Assembly: GCF_023706045.1 (NCBI RefSeq) | Contig: NZ_BQYL01000001.1 | Location: 1,966,001-2,030,000, forward strand | DNA length: 64,000 nt | Direction: 5' to 3' | Source: Kangiella sp. TOML190 | GTDB taxonomy: Bacteria > Pseudomonadota > Gammaproteobacteria > Enterobacterales > Kangiellaceae | Part shown: piece after piece, positions 44,082 to 53,795 of the stretch | Layout: each line of letters begins with the position of its first letter | Position numbering within the stretch: the stretch's first letter is position 1 | Notes under the pieces: generated by a model | Database searches by the model: none | Told to the model about the DNA's origin: nothing | The model's input: only the letters and a program-made list of their open reading frames with translations | Made by a program: the position numbers and the translations under genes

Positions 44082-46259
44082 TTACTTTAGCTGATCTGCT
44101 AAGTAGGTATAAATGAGTGCATTCAAACTAGCACTTTGTTTGTTATTTGAAGCGCCGCCGTGGCCACCTTCGGTATTTTCGTAATACAGCACATCGTGTC
44201 CTTGAGCTTGCATCTTAGCGACCATTTTACGCGCGTGACCAGGGTGAACTCTGTCGTCGCGAGTTGAGGTCGTAAAGAATATTTTAGGGTATTCGGTATC
44301 CTTATCCACATTATGGTACGGCGAGTAGGTTTTGATGTATTCCCACTCATCTTCATTATCTGGATTGCCGTATTCACCCATCCAGCTGGCTCCAGCTAGC
44401 AGCTGATTAAAGCGCTTCATATCCAATAATGGAACCTGACAAACCACCGCGTTAAACAGATCCGGCCGCATAGTGGCAACCGTACCTACCAGCAAACCAC
44501 CGTTTGAGCCACCTCGTATCCCTAAATGGCGAGGAGAAGTGATTTTATTAGCGACTAGATCTTCGCCAACGGTAATAAAGTCGGTAAAGGCTATGTGGCG
44601 ATTTTTTTTCAGTGCCGCCTGATGCCATCTTGGGCCATACTCACCGCCGCCACGAATGTTCGCTAGCGCGTAAACACCGCCTTGCTCTAACCAATCAAAA
44701 CCGATGGTTGGCGAGTAGCTAGGGCGCAGTGAGACTTCAAAGCCACCATAGCCATAAAGTAGGGTAGGGTTTTTACCGTTAAATTCAGTATCTTTATGCA
44801 TGACCAAGAAATAGGGGATCTTAGTACCGTCTTTAGCGGTAGCAAATTGTTGCTCAACTTTGTAAGGCTGCGCATCAAAAAATGCTGGTAAGCTCTTCAA
44901 AACGCTAGTGCTATTATTGCTGCTATCGAAATAATACAAGCTACTTGGGGTTAAGAAGTTGTTGTAGTCGATAAAGAAATTATTATGCTGGTCACTCACT
45001 CCCGCAACTGAAATAGCGCCTAAATCGGGCATATCAACTTTTTCCTTTGACCATTTGCCATCGTCAAATTGATATCGATAGAGTTCGCTTGCCACATCTT
45101 TTAAGGTGTTAACTAAAATATAATCTTTGGTCGATAACACTCCTGAAATAGAAGTATTAGCATCAGGGATAAAGACTTCTGTAAAATTAGTTTTCCCAGC
45201 AAGGTAGTCGTCAATATTGATCGAAATTAGTGCAGCTTGCGGATAAGTTTTTTCACCCAGTGTCCAGTCGGATTTTAACTGAATCAAAACTTGATCATTG
45301 CTAATAGCGTTTATTGAGCTATCCTTTGGGCGTTCGAATTGATGTAACCCTTCGTCAGTGATTAGGTAGATGTCCGATGTATAGAAAGTTAGTCCTTGAT
45401 AAATAACTTTGTAAGATTTGCCTTTATCATGTAAGACAAATGCAGCGACCCAAACGTCTTTCTTTTCACCTTCAAAAATGGTTCTAGCCTTATCTAACGC
45501 TTCGCCGCGCTTCCACTCTTTAACGATGCGCGGGTAGCCAGAATCGGTCATGCTACCGTCACCAAAGTCGGTACCCACATAAATTGAATTTTCATCAATC
45601 CAGCTGACGCTAGATTTAGCTTCAGGCAGATAAAACCCGTTTTCAACAAAGGACTTTGAAGCAACATCAAACTCACGGACTACGGTTGCATCAGCGCCGC
45701 CACGAGACAAACTTAATAAACAGCGTTTATATTCAGGGTATAAGCAGTTAGCGCCTTTATAAACCCAGTTTTCGCCTTCTTTTTCGGCTAACTTATCCAG
45801 ATCTAAAATAAGTTCCCACTCGGGATTGTCTTTCTTATATTCAGCAAGCGTTGTACGTCGCCATAAACCCCGTTGGTTATTAGAATCTTTCCAGAAGTTA
45901 TAAAAATAGTCTCCCATTTGTTCGACGTAGGGAATCCGCTCGTCTGAGTCGTAAACTTTAAGGTTTTTTTCAAACAACTCTTGATAGAGCGGTTTAGATT
46001 TTAAATACCCTAAAGATTTTGTGTTGTTTTCTTCTACCCAAGCTAAAGCCTTTTCGCCTTCGACTTCTTCTAACCAGATATAAGGATCTTGCTCAGCTTG
46101 CTGGATTTGTTGTTCTTCGGCTTCTTTAGGCTGTTGTTCGACTTGTTTTACCGCTACAACTTCTGGCTTGGAAGCCGGTGTTTGTGTCTGATCGGCGCTA
46201 TCACAGGCATATAACGCTACCGACATCAGCGAAAAAAGCGCTAAGTATTTGATCTTCAT
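44082..46259 (-). CDS. lipoprotein prolyl oligopeptidase, S9A family
   Basis: A 725-residue serine peptidase. ATG 46259 is chosen because it is followed by a lipoprotein signal (FSLMSVALYAC) and has a GGGGA site; a longer frame adds 25 unlike residues. A Gln/Glu-rich linker, the N-terminal cap (DPYIWLEEVEGEKALAWVEEN) and a seven-bladed propeller (90-470) precede the hydrolase domain. Triad: Ser near 585 (GGSNGG), Asp near 668 (TRDDRVHP), His near 700 (EGGHGG). It probably cleaves proline-containing peptides at the envelope. Last gene of the halogenase locus. Confidence 0.92.
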   Translation of the reverse strand: MKIKYLALFSLMSVALYACDSADQTQTPASKPEVVAVKQVEQQPKEAEEQQIQQAEQDPYIWLEEVEGEKALAWVEENNTKSLGYLKSKPLYQELFEKNLKVYDSDERIPYVEQMGDYFYNFWKDSNNQRGLWRRTTLAEYKKDNPEWELILDLDKLAEKEGENWVYKGANCLYPEYKRCLLSLSRGGADATVVREFDVASKSFVENGFYLPEAKSSVSWIDENSIYVGTDFGDGSMTDSGYPRIVKEWKRGEALDKARTIFEGEKKDVWVAAFVLHDKGKSYKVIYQGLTFYTSDIYLITDEGLHQFERPKDSSINAISNDQVLIQLKSDWTLGEKTYPQAALISINIDDYLAGKTNFTEVFIPDANTSISGVLSTKDYILVNTLKDVASELYRYQFDDGKWSKEKVDMPDLGAISVAGVSDQHNNFFIDYNNFLTPSSLYYFDSSNNSTSVLKSLPAFFDAQPYKVEQQFATAKDGTKIPYFLVMHKDTEFNGKNPTLLYGYGGFEVSLRPSYSPTIGFDWLEQGGVYALANIRGGGEYGPRWHQAALKKNRHIAFTDFITVGEDLVANKITSPRHLGIRGGSNGGLLVGTVATMRPDLFNAVVCQVPLLDMKRFNQLLAGASWMGEYGNPDNEDEWEYIKTYSPYHNVDKDTEYPKIFFTTSTRDDRVHPGHARKMVAKMQAQGHDVLYYENTEGGHGGASNNKQSASLNALIYTYLADQLK

Positions 46260-46344
46260 TGATTTCCCCATTAGCTCAAAACCTAATGAGGATAACAAAG
46301 CAGTTAGCCGACTGCCAGAGCTTAATTGTTTCAAAAGTTAAAAA

Positions 46345-47970
46345 TTAGACCCAGCCGTTAGGTACGGCGATTTTTACGTATTGTTGCATTCCCAGTTTTT
46401 GTTGTAACCACTGCTCATGGCTAGGTAATCTTTCTTTAGCTAGGGCTAATCGTTGCAGAATTAATGGTGAACGACTGGTTTTAGGTGCATTTTCTAATGG
46501 TAAGGCTCCGTAGCGCTTTTCAAACTCCATACTGTAGAGGATATACTGATAATTACTCTTATCCCAGATTCCGGCGGTGTCTACAGATGGCCGAATATCC
46601 CCACCAGTTAAATGAGAAGCTTGATTCGATTGAGCTAGCCCCAAAAACGCTTGATCCTCGAAATCTAAAGGTGAGGGTGGCTTTTTTTTCCAGAAATCGA
46701 ATTTGGCCAATAAGCGATCGGTAATATGTTCTTCTTGTTGTACCGTTCGCCAAAACTCGGTATCGGTTCTTTGGGTTAAACAGTAATGCATATTAATAAA
46801 GTCTAAAATCTCATAGAATTTATTGGAGTGGATTCGATTGTAGCGAAAAGCCATCGCTTTCATTTGTGATTCATCTTGAGGAAAATGCTGGGCGAGCATA
46901 ACTGCGCCTAGATCACTTAGGTAAAGCCCTGTGGATTCCAAGGGTTCTATAAAACCACCTGAAAGGCCTACTGCAATGCAGTTTCCTTTCCATACCTGGT
47001 GACGGCGTCCGACTTTGAAGAAAATGGTTCGTGATTCAAGTTTATCGATGTCACCACCTTGATAGTTTCGCAGTTCTCTTTCTGCTTGCTCTGAATCTAT
47101 GAAAGCGCTGGAGTGAACGTAGCCAATGGAGCGCTGATTTTGCATTGGAATATCCCAAACCCAACCATTTGATAAGGCTGTCGCCGTTGTATAGGGGCGA
47201 ACCATTCCGGGATAATAGGTTTCGTAAGGAATATGCATTGCGATTGCTCGATCACACAGTAACCATTGTGAACAGTCTTCCCAGCCAACGTTGAGCGCTT
47301 CGTCAATCAGTTTTGCTTTAAAGCCAGTACAGTCAACGAATAAGTCGCCTGTAACAGAGCTTTCGATATCTAGATCGACGGATTGTATATGTCCATTGTC
47401 TTTCAAATTGACTTGGGTAACATTGGCTAAAGTGTGCTTGACCCCTCTTTTTACCGATAAATCTCGAAGTAAGTCGGCAAACTTTTGGGCATTCATATGG
47501 TATGCATAACTAAAAGGAGCGCCCATATTCCATTTGCCAAGCATCTGAGGAGATAGTCCTAATTCACATATGTCTGGTTGGGCTGAACAGGTTTGAACAA
47601 ACGGAATACTTCTGTCACTCGCTAACCACTGTTGAACGCTTGTGTCAATTGGCCCAGTGTTTAGTCGGTTAAATGGGTGATAATAAAAAGAGTTGTCATT
47701 TCTTAACCAGTTGACGTATTTTATGGATTGCTTAAATGAACCATCAGTTGCTTTTAGAAAATCTATTTCGCTAATACCAACCACTGAAAGGATATGCCGA
47801 ATCGATAAAACTGTGGCTTCGCCTACTGAAATTCTGGGAATATCGGGGGATTCAATTAACTCAATTTCTACCTTAGGTTTATTGCCATTTCTATTGATAG
47901 CACCGTTCAAGTAAGCTGCTACCATCCAGCCTGATGAGCCACCGCCAACAATTACAATCTTTTTCTTCAT
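46345..47970 (-). CDS. flavin-dependent tryptophan-type halogenase 1
   Basis: A 541-residue FAD enzyme. The Rossmann motif GGGSSGWMVAAYL, the GEAT loop (GEATVLS, where Pro is replaced by Leu), the catalytic Lys in FKQSIKYVNW, the halogenase motif GWVWDIPMQNQRSIGY and the Glu-containing PLESTGLYLS are all visible. FADH2-dependent halogenases chlorinate or brominate indole-like rings through a Lys-bound hypohalite; substrate unknown here. It overlaps the previous halogenase by one base (TAATG), so they are coupled. Confidence 0.92.
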   Translation of the reverse strand: MKKKIVIVGGGSSGWMVAAYLNGAINRNGNKPKVEIELIESPDIPRISVGEATVLSIRHILSVVGISEIDFLKATDGSFKQSIKYVNWLRNDNSFYYHPFNRLNTGPIDTSVQQWLASDRSIPFVQTCSAQPDICELGLSPQMLGKWNMGAPFSYAYHMNAQKFADLLRDLSVKRGVKHTLANVTQVNLKDNGHIQSVDLDIESSVTGDLFVDCTGFKAKLIDEALNVGWEDCSQWLLCDRAIAMHIPYETYYPGMVRPYTTATALSNGWVWDIPMQNQRSIGYVHSSAFIDSEQAERELRNYQGGDIDKLESRTIFFKVGRRHQVWKGNCIAVGLSGGFIEPLESTGLYLSDLGAVMLAQHFPQDESQMKAMAFRYNRIHSNKFYEILDFINMHYCLTQRTDTEFWRTVQQEEHITDRLLAKFDFWKKKPPSPLDFEDQAFLGLAQSNQASHLTGGDIRPSVDTAGIWDKSNYQYILYSMEFEKRYGALPLENAPKTSRSPLILQRLALAKERLPSHEQWLQQKLGMQQYVKIAVPNGWV

Positions 47971-49598
47971 TAAGCGACCCAACCTTTAGGCTTAATAGTA
48001 GTTTTGTAATCTTTCATACCTAATGCTTTTTGTAACCAGATATGGTGAGCTGGAAGTTGCTGACGAGCCATTTGTAAGCGTTGTAAAATGTAGGGATGTA
48101 TATTTACCACTTGCCGATTATTTCCATACAAAGCATCATAGTTTTCGCTATTAAAATGCATTCCATATAAAATACATTCATAACTTTCATGATTCCATAA
48201 TCCTGCTGTGTCTACAGGGTTTCTAGCATCAAAAGTTTCGCAAGTAAAATTAAAAGCCTGCTCCTTTTGGTCTAAGAAAAACTGGTCATCAAAATCAGAC
48301 ATCATAGGAGGGCGCATTTTCCAAAAGTCTAGCTTTGCTTTTAGTCTAGGATTAATTCTTTCCGGTTTTTGCACTTCCTTCCAAAATTCTGTATCGGTTC
48401 TTTTACTCAAGCAGTAATGCATATTGATAAAATCGAGAATTTCATAAAAACGATTTGATAAAATTCGGTTGTATCTAAAGGCCATAGGCTTAAGATCCTT
48501 ATCGGTATAAGGGAAGTATTCTGCTAAAGCAACAACCCCAAGATCGCTCAAATAAAGCCCTGTTGATTCCAGCGGTTCGATAAAACCGCCTGAAAGTCCA
48601 ATAGCTACACAGTTACCTTTCCAGTTTTGTTGTCTACGCCCAACTTTAAAGTAAACGGTTCGTGAATCCAGCTGTGAGGTGTTACCGCCTTGATAAGAGC
48701 GCATTTCTTTTTCCGCATCTTCTTCGGATATAAAAGCACTAGAGTGAACATAGCCAATGGATCTTTGACTTTGCATCGGAATGTCCCAGATCCAACCGTT
48801 AGAAAGGGCGCTAGCAGTAGTGTAAGGGCGTACCATGCCTGGGAAATAATCCTCGTAAGGAATATGCATGGTTATGGCTCTATCGCAAAGTAGCCATTGT
48901 GAATGATCTTCCCAGCTGACATTTAACTTTTCTTCGATCAATTTTGCTCGAAAACCGGTGCAGTCTATAAATAAATCGGCTTCAATTGTTTGTTCGGTAT
49001 CAGTTTTAACTGCAGTAATAGTTTGACTGTCTTTCATGTCTATATCAATGACGTTAGCAAGTATGTGCTTAACGCCTTGAGCAACTGAAATATCTCGCAG
49101 ATAGTCTGCAAACTTTTGAGCATTCATATGATAGGCGTAGCTAAGTGGCGCACCCATATTGTTGCGTCCGAAACCTAAAGGGCTTAAGCCCATCTCACAA
49201 ATTATTGGCTGTTCGGAGCATGTCTCCATAAATGGAATTGATTGATCACTCTCAAGCCATTCTTGTGCTGAAAAATCTAAAGGTTGCTTGCGGGCTCTTG
49301 AAAAAGGATGATGATAAAAGCTGTTATCTTTATGTAACCAATTGGTATATTTTATCGATTGTTTAAAAGTCGCATCGGTTGCTTTCATGAATTCGGCTTC
49401 GTTTACGCCAATCACATGGAGCAAATGCCTCATCGAAGGGATTGTCGCTTCGCCGACCGAAATTCGAGGAATATCTGGAGATTCAATTAAGGTTATTTCA
49501 ACTTCAGGCTTGATTCCATTGTTTAGTGCTTTTTGTAAATAAGCCGCAGCTATCCAACCGGAAGAGCCACCGCCAACGATAGTTACTCTACGTTTCAT
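47970..49598 (-). CDS. flavin-dependent tryptophan-type halogenase 2
   Basis: A 542-residue paralog of the next gene, identical over many stretches (GEATIPS, FKQSIKYTNW, GWIWDIPMQSQRSIGYVHSS, PLESTGLYLS). It keeps the usual Pro of GEATIPS. The C-terminus differs most (residues 430-510), the region near the substrate lid in these enzymes, so the two may act at different sites or on different substrates. A FADH2-supplying reductase is not in the window. Coupled to the sulfotransferase by a 4-base gap. Confidence 0.92.
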   Translation of the reverse strand: MKRRVTIVGGGSSGWIAAAYLQKALNNGIKPEVEITLIESPDIPRISVGEATIPSMRHLLHVIGVNEAEFMKATDATFKQSIKYTNWLHKDNSFYHHPFSRARKQPLDFSAQEWLESDQSIPFMETCSEQPIICEMGLSPLGFGRNNMGAPLSYAYHMNAQKFADYLRDISVAQGVKHILANVIDIDMKDSQTITAVKTDTEQTIEADLFIDCTGFRAKLIEEKLNVSWEDHSQWLLCDRAITMHIPYEDYFPGMVRPYTTASALSNGWIWDIPMQSQRSIGYVHSSAFISEEDAEKEMRSYQGGNTSQLDSRTVYFKVGRRQQNWKGNCVAIGLSGGFIEPLESTGLYLSDLGVVALAEYFPYTDKDLKPMAFRYNRILSNRFYEILDFINMHYCLSKRTDTEFWKEVQKPERINPRLKAKLDFWKMRPPMMSDFDDQFFLDQKEQAFNFTCETFDARNPVDTAGLWNHESYECILYGMHFNSENYDALYGNNRQVVNIHPYILQRLQMARQQLPAHHIWLQKALGMKDYKTTIKPKGWVA

Positions 49599-49602
49599 TT
49601 TA

Positions 49603-50388
49603 TTATTCGTATCCTAAAATTTTTCTCAGTCCAGGAGCTGCATAATCCACAAGCTGTTTTTGTATTTCTGGTAGTTCATTGGGTATGTCGAATTTCTGGC
49701 CATATAAATTTTCACGTGCAGTGCCACTTTGTTTGCGATCGGAACCGACCAATACACGCTCTTTCCAATCATCCGGGATATTGGTGATACCGCAGTTTGT
49801 TAACAGTTCATGAAAATAATGTTCAGCCTTATCCGAATCAATATCTTTTAAGTGCGTAATGATATCTTCATACTTAACAACCTTTGCATTAGTACCAAGC
49901 CAAGAAACGGCATTATGAGTAAATATCTCGTAAAGGGTAGGGGCTTTCTGATAAATGCCAAAAATCATCATGTTATAGATTTGTTCAAGGGTAAACTCTT
50001 CTCCTCTAAGGTGCTCTAGATTACCTTGAAAGGAGTCCGATAAAAAAAATCGGGTACGGGCTAAAACCCAGTTATAGGGATCTCTAACTACAACTATGTG
50101 TTTGACATTGTGCATAGCATAAGCAGATTCGTCAGAAAAGAGCAGGTGTCCCCAACTTAATTTTGGCGTGGTTTTAAACGCAGCAAGATGATCTTTTAGT
50201 ATGGGAATTTGGATAAATGCTTGATGGTACTGCTGATTAACAGGTACAAACATTCGAACAATATTTTTGATTAAGTGAGTTCCGCACTTCGGAACCGAAT
50301 TTAAAAACACTGATTGTTTTAATGGCTCTTGAATATAATTTTCATTGAGCTCATTTAAACTATCAGGTTTGGCAATGATTCTAGGCAT
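49603..50388 (-). CDS. sulfotransferase family protein
   Basis: A 261-residue cytosolic sulfotransferase. The 5'-phosphosulfate loop is SVPKCGTHLIKNIVR (near 31-45); the 3'-phosphate loop is VVRDPYNWVLARTRFF (near 98-113); GTARENLYG near 220 resembles the C-terminal PAPS-binding region. It would move sulfate from PAPS to a hydroxyl or amine of an acceptor. The placement directly before two halogenases suggests a common acceptor. A terminator separates it from the TonB receptor, so it probably has its own promoter. Confidence 0.88.
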   Translation of the reverse strand: MPRIIAKPDSLNELNENYIQEPLKQSVFLNSVPKCGTHLIKNIVRMFVPVNQQYHQAFIQIPILKDHLAAFKTTPKLSWGHLLFSDESAYAMHNVKHIVVVRDPYNWVLARTRFFLSDSFQGNLEHLRGEEFTLEQIYNMMIFGIYQKAPTLYEIFTHNAVSWLGTNAKVVKYEDIITHLKDIDSDKAEHYFHELLTNCGITNIPDDWKERVLVGSDRKQSGTARENLYGQKFDIPNELPEIQKQLVDYAAPGLRKILGYE

Positions 50389-50489
50389 GTTTTTTGTATT
50401 TTCTAATGAGGGATAACTATATAACTATTAAATTTAGAATAAAAGAGATTTAAAAAAGCCGGCTCTTGCCGGCTTTTTTAATGGAGCGA
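50389..50489 (-). terminator. terminator between TonB receptor and sulfotransferase
   Basis: On the minus strand, AAAAAGCCGGCAAGAGCCGGCTTTTTT at 50452-50479, ten bases past the receptor stop. It would end most receptor transcripts before the enzyme genes. Confidence 0.8.
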
Positions 50490-53453
50490 CTAGAAGTCGT
50501 ATTTTGCATTAACAAAGATACTTCTTCCAACCCAGTCATACTGACTATAGAACGCAGAGTTACCAGCTCTGGAACCCATGCCTCTACTGATTCTTGGCGG
50601 CTCCTTATCGAACATATTCCTAACACCTACGACAACGCCGATGCCGGACTCTTCATGATCATACCCAAATGAAAGGCTGTGATACATGATACGGGGAGTA
50701 TCTCCTACTCTGCGAGTTTCATTACCTAAGAAGGTAAATGTATCCGTAACACCAGTAACATCAGGATCATTTTCAGTTGGTCCAATAATATTGGTAAACC
50801 AGCTTACATTCCAGTTGTTGCGGTCATACCGCGCCAAGAAGGTGCCCGTATGCTTCGGTTCGCCGAGTGTTCCATTAAAGTCTTGAACTGTATCAGCAAA
50901 AATACCGCGAGCAGACTCGTCTTGAATTGTATGCTTGGTTTGTAGTGTCAATTTACCTGAAGGTAGATCTGTTCGGTAGGTAATATCAAAATCGTAACCT
51001 TTGTTATCTTGACGAGCGATATTGATAAAGCTATCCCTTACTACAGTGATCCGCATATCTTCGTTAGGACCTGTAGCACGATCAAACTGAGCACATAGAG
51101 GATCATTAGGGAAGAACTCAGAAGCGTAACAACGACCAACTAAGTTTGCAGCACCTAATTGAGTTACTTCGTCTTCAATTTCAAAGTCAAAGTAATCAAC
51201 TGAAATACTTAAGTCAGCGAACTCTGGACGCCAGACAATTCCCCAAGTATTCGATTCAGAAGTCTCAGGTTTCAGGATTCCTGCACCACCGCCCGTAAAT
51301 ACGGTTGCCGAAATAGCACCACCGGCAAAAGTTGGAGCAAGTCCATCAGCGGCACAGTTATCAGCCACGCGTTGAGAGATTTGACCATCCGCTAAGTTCT
51401 GACCCCAATTAATACAAGGATCAATAGCTCTTTGATTCACAAACGAGGTTTGATCAGCAAGATATAACTCGTACAAAGCAGGGGTTCTAAATGAAGTTCC
51501 GTGAGAACCACGGATTGTCCAACCGGCACCAATATGCCAAGCTAAACCTACTTTATAAGTTGTGTCAGAATCAATATCTTTGACGTCGGTGTAACGTGCA
51601 GATGCGGTTAGATTCAATTCTTCGACGCCCGGTAAGCCAGCCAAAAGTGGTAGATTAATTTCACCAAAAACTGCATAAGTATCAGAGTCGCCCTCGGTTA
51701 TACCTGCGCCAGTTGAACCCCATGTGTTGTTGGCTAAAGTTACATCGCCAGGTTTATCTTTAATATCATCAATTTGATATTGAAGACCGAATGCAACGCC
51801 TGCAACCCCGTGAGGCATTTCGAACGCATCACCTGTGATAGTAGCTTCCAGAGTATGTTGCTTATAGACAGTATTACCAGTCTCTTTACCAAACAAGAAA
51901 GCCCTATCTTCTGCAGAAATATTGCCTGCTAAGAACTCAGGATCAAGCCAAGCGACATCACGACACGGAACTCCACGAACAGGAGTATTCATACCCACAC
52001 AACTGCCGGAAAAGCCTTGGAAGATTGTATAAGGAGAAATAGCATCATCATAGATAATGGCATTTTCATAATCGCCATCACTACGGCTAGATTGAATTGA
52101 TGCGTCCCAGTACCACTCACCTAGTTGTCCTTTTAAACCAACCACAAAACGTGAATAGTCAACGGTGATGTTTTGGAAACTATGATCGGTAATAGCCGTC
52201 GGACTAAGCCATTGAGCTCCAGTCCATCCCGCGCTTAATGGCTCTCCGCCAAAGAAGTTTTCGTTGTACTTGTATGTCCAAAACTGTCTGTAACTTTGAG
52301 ACTCTGTTTCACGACGATTGAATAAAACCTCAGCATAACCACTTAAAGTTTGAGTAAAGTCATAATCACCTGTAGCCATCACAGTGCTTCTTGTGACTTC
52401 TGGGATCAAGCTTTGACGATCTTGAAAAGGATGATCGGCATTTAAAACCGGAGAAACGCCATTTACAGCAAACCAACCCGGAGGAGGTGAGAAATCGGCT
52501 GGACCTTGGGGATTAGGTGCATCGATGTAGTTGCCCAAATCACCATCGTAGTCAAATTGCGCTAAGTTTAGACGCAAACCATTGGAGTCGGTTAAGTTTG
52601 AAGCGCCGTAATCGTATAGCCAAACGTGTCCCCACGATAGATCACTACAATGAGGTTTCCCTGTGCGTGGGTCAATAATGTCTGTTCTAGCGCCAGTAGC
52701 AGCATCAAAATAATATCGCTCACCACAAGCAAAGTAGTCTCGATCTCCTCGTTTTAGCTCGGAAGTGACATTATGATCAAATGTTAGACGATAACTACCA
52801 TTGTCAAATGAGTCACCCCAGCTACCACTAATACGTGTCTGCTCACCACCATCATCTTCAGGTTGTGAGCGGAAAACCTCAATGGTTCCGCCATCACTTG
52901 TTTTGGTAATGATATTGACTACACCAGCGACAGCATCTGAGCCGTACAAGGACGAAGCGCCATCCTTTAAAATTTCAATACGCTCAACCGCTGATAAAGG
53001 AATTGTATTAAAATCGAATGCTGAGGTTGCGCCTCGCGTTCCCGCAGGGCCAGCTCGCCGGCCATTTAATAATACTAGGGTTCTACCGGCTCCCAAGCCA
53101 CGCAAGGAAAGAGTTTCTACACCAGTACCACCATTTTGAACGAAAGCAGAAGATGTTGCTGCAGTAACCTGAGCCGAGCCTGATGCTAAGGTGCTTTCTC
53201 TTAACAGCTGTCCGACATCTGTGATACCACGGTCAATAGCATCTTCAGCGATAATGACTTCAATAGGAACCGTGTCGTTTGCTTCATCCGCACGGATCCT
53301 TGAACCCGTTATGATTACTTTATTTGAGCTTTCAGCACTATCGTCATCAGAGGGTGCTTCTGCTGCATAAAGATTCAAAGACGAAAAAGCAAGCGCGCAT
53401 CCTATTGCCTTAGTGATAGGTTTTATTTTTAAACCTAAAGGATGACTTTTCAT
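50490..53453 (-). CDS. TonB-dependent outer-membrane receptor
   Basis: A 987-residue receptor. The signal peptide is residues 1-31 (ends NLYAAEA). The plug (50-175) contains VIITGSRIRADEAN, the TonB-box-like start, LSLRGLGAGRTLVLLNGRR and EILKDGASSLYGSDAVAGVVNIIT. A 22-strand barrel follows and the last residue is Phe (NAKYDF), as outer-membrane insertion requires. Cys are scattered in the extracellular loops (CGERYYF, CVGMNTPVRGVPC). The large, loop-rich barrel suits a peptide, glycan or aromatic ligand. Adjacent halogenases and sulfotransferase hint at the same small molecule. Confidence 0.95.
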   Translation of the reverse strand: MKSHPLGLKIKPITKAIGCALAFSSLNLYAAEAPSDDDSAESSNKVIITGSRIRADEANDTVPIEVIIAEDAIDRGITDVGQLLRESTLASGSAQVTAATSSAFVQNGGTGVETLSLRGLGAGRTLVLLNGRRAGPAGTRGATSAFDFNTIPLSAVERIEILKDGASSLYGSDAVAGVVNIITKTSDGGTIEVFRSQPEDDGGEQTRISGSWGDSFDNGSYRLTFDHNVTSELKRGDRDYFACGERYYFDAATGARTDIIDPRTGKPHCSDLSWGHVWLYDYGASNLTDSNGLRLNLAQFDYDGDLGNYIDAPNPQGPADFSPPPGWFAVNGVSPVLNADHPFQDRQSLIPEVTRSTVMATGDYDFTQTLSGYAEVLFNRRETESQSYRQFWTYKYNENFFGGEPLSAGWTGAQWLSPTAITDHSFQNITVDYSRFVVGLKGQLGEWYWDASIQSSRSDGDYENAIIYDDAISPYTIFQGFSGSCVGMNTPVRGVPCRDVAWLDPEFLAGNISAEDRAFLFGKETGNTVYKQHTLEATITGDAFEMPHGVAGVAFGLQYQIDDIKDKPGDVTLANNTWGSTGAGITEGDSDTYAVFGEINLPLLAGLPGVEELNLTASARYTDVKDIDSDTTYKVGLAWHIGAGWTIRGSHGTSFRTPALYELYLADQTSFVNQRAIDPCINWGQNLADGQISQRVADNCAADGLAPTFAGGAISATVFTGGGAGILKPETSESNTWGIVWRPEFADLSISVDYFDFEIEDEVTQLGAANLVGRCYASEFFPNDPLCAQFDRATGPNEDMRITVVRDSFINIARQDNKGYDFDITYRTDLPSGKLTLQTKHTIQDESARGIFADTVQDFNGTLGEPKHTGTFLARYDRNNWNVSWFTNIIGPTENDPDVTGVTDTFTFLGNETRRVGDTPRIMYHSLSFGYDHEESGIGVVVGVRNMFDKEPPRISRGMGSRAGNSAFYSQYDWVGRSIFVNAKYDF

Positions 53454-53795
53454 CGTTATAATACCCCATATATGTTTGTGTACACTTCGTTTAGAACTAT
53501 TATCGTTCTTTGCTAAAACAGAATCGTGGAAACAATAATTAGATCTAGCCTAATATTTACCGCACCGACCACTGGAAGTCAAAGATTAAAATTAGTTTTT
53601 TTCAACTAAATGCTTGTAATCATTAAAATTTGTAATAAATAAGCTATTTCGTTAATACAATGTTACAAAGTAAGTGTTAATTTAACCAAAACAGGTTAAA
53701 GCTGTAGCTCTGTTATTGAGGCTGGCGTTAAAACTTTTGAGCTGGATTATTGCTTAGTTAAATCTAGTTGGTAAACCATTAGTAGCAACTCCAAA
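53454..53795. other. 342-base gap upstream of the TonB receptor
   Basis: No gene. It includes TTTAACC-AAAACA-GGTTAAA (53681-53700, perfect 7+7), and AGAAC/GTTCT around 53490-53508 on the receptor side. Either could be an operator for the receptor, and the whole is AT-rich. Confidence 0.5.
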
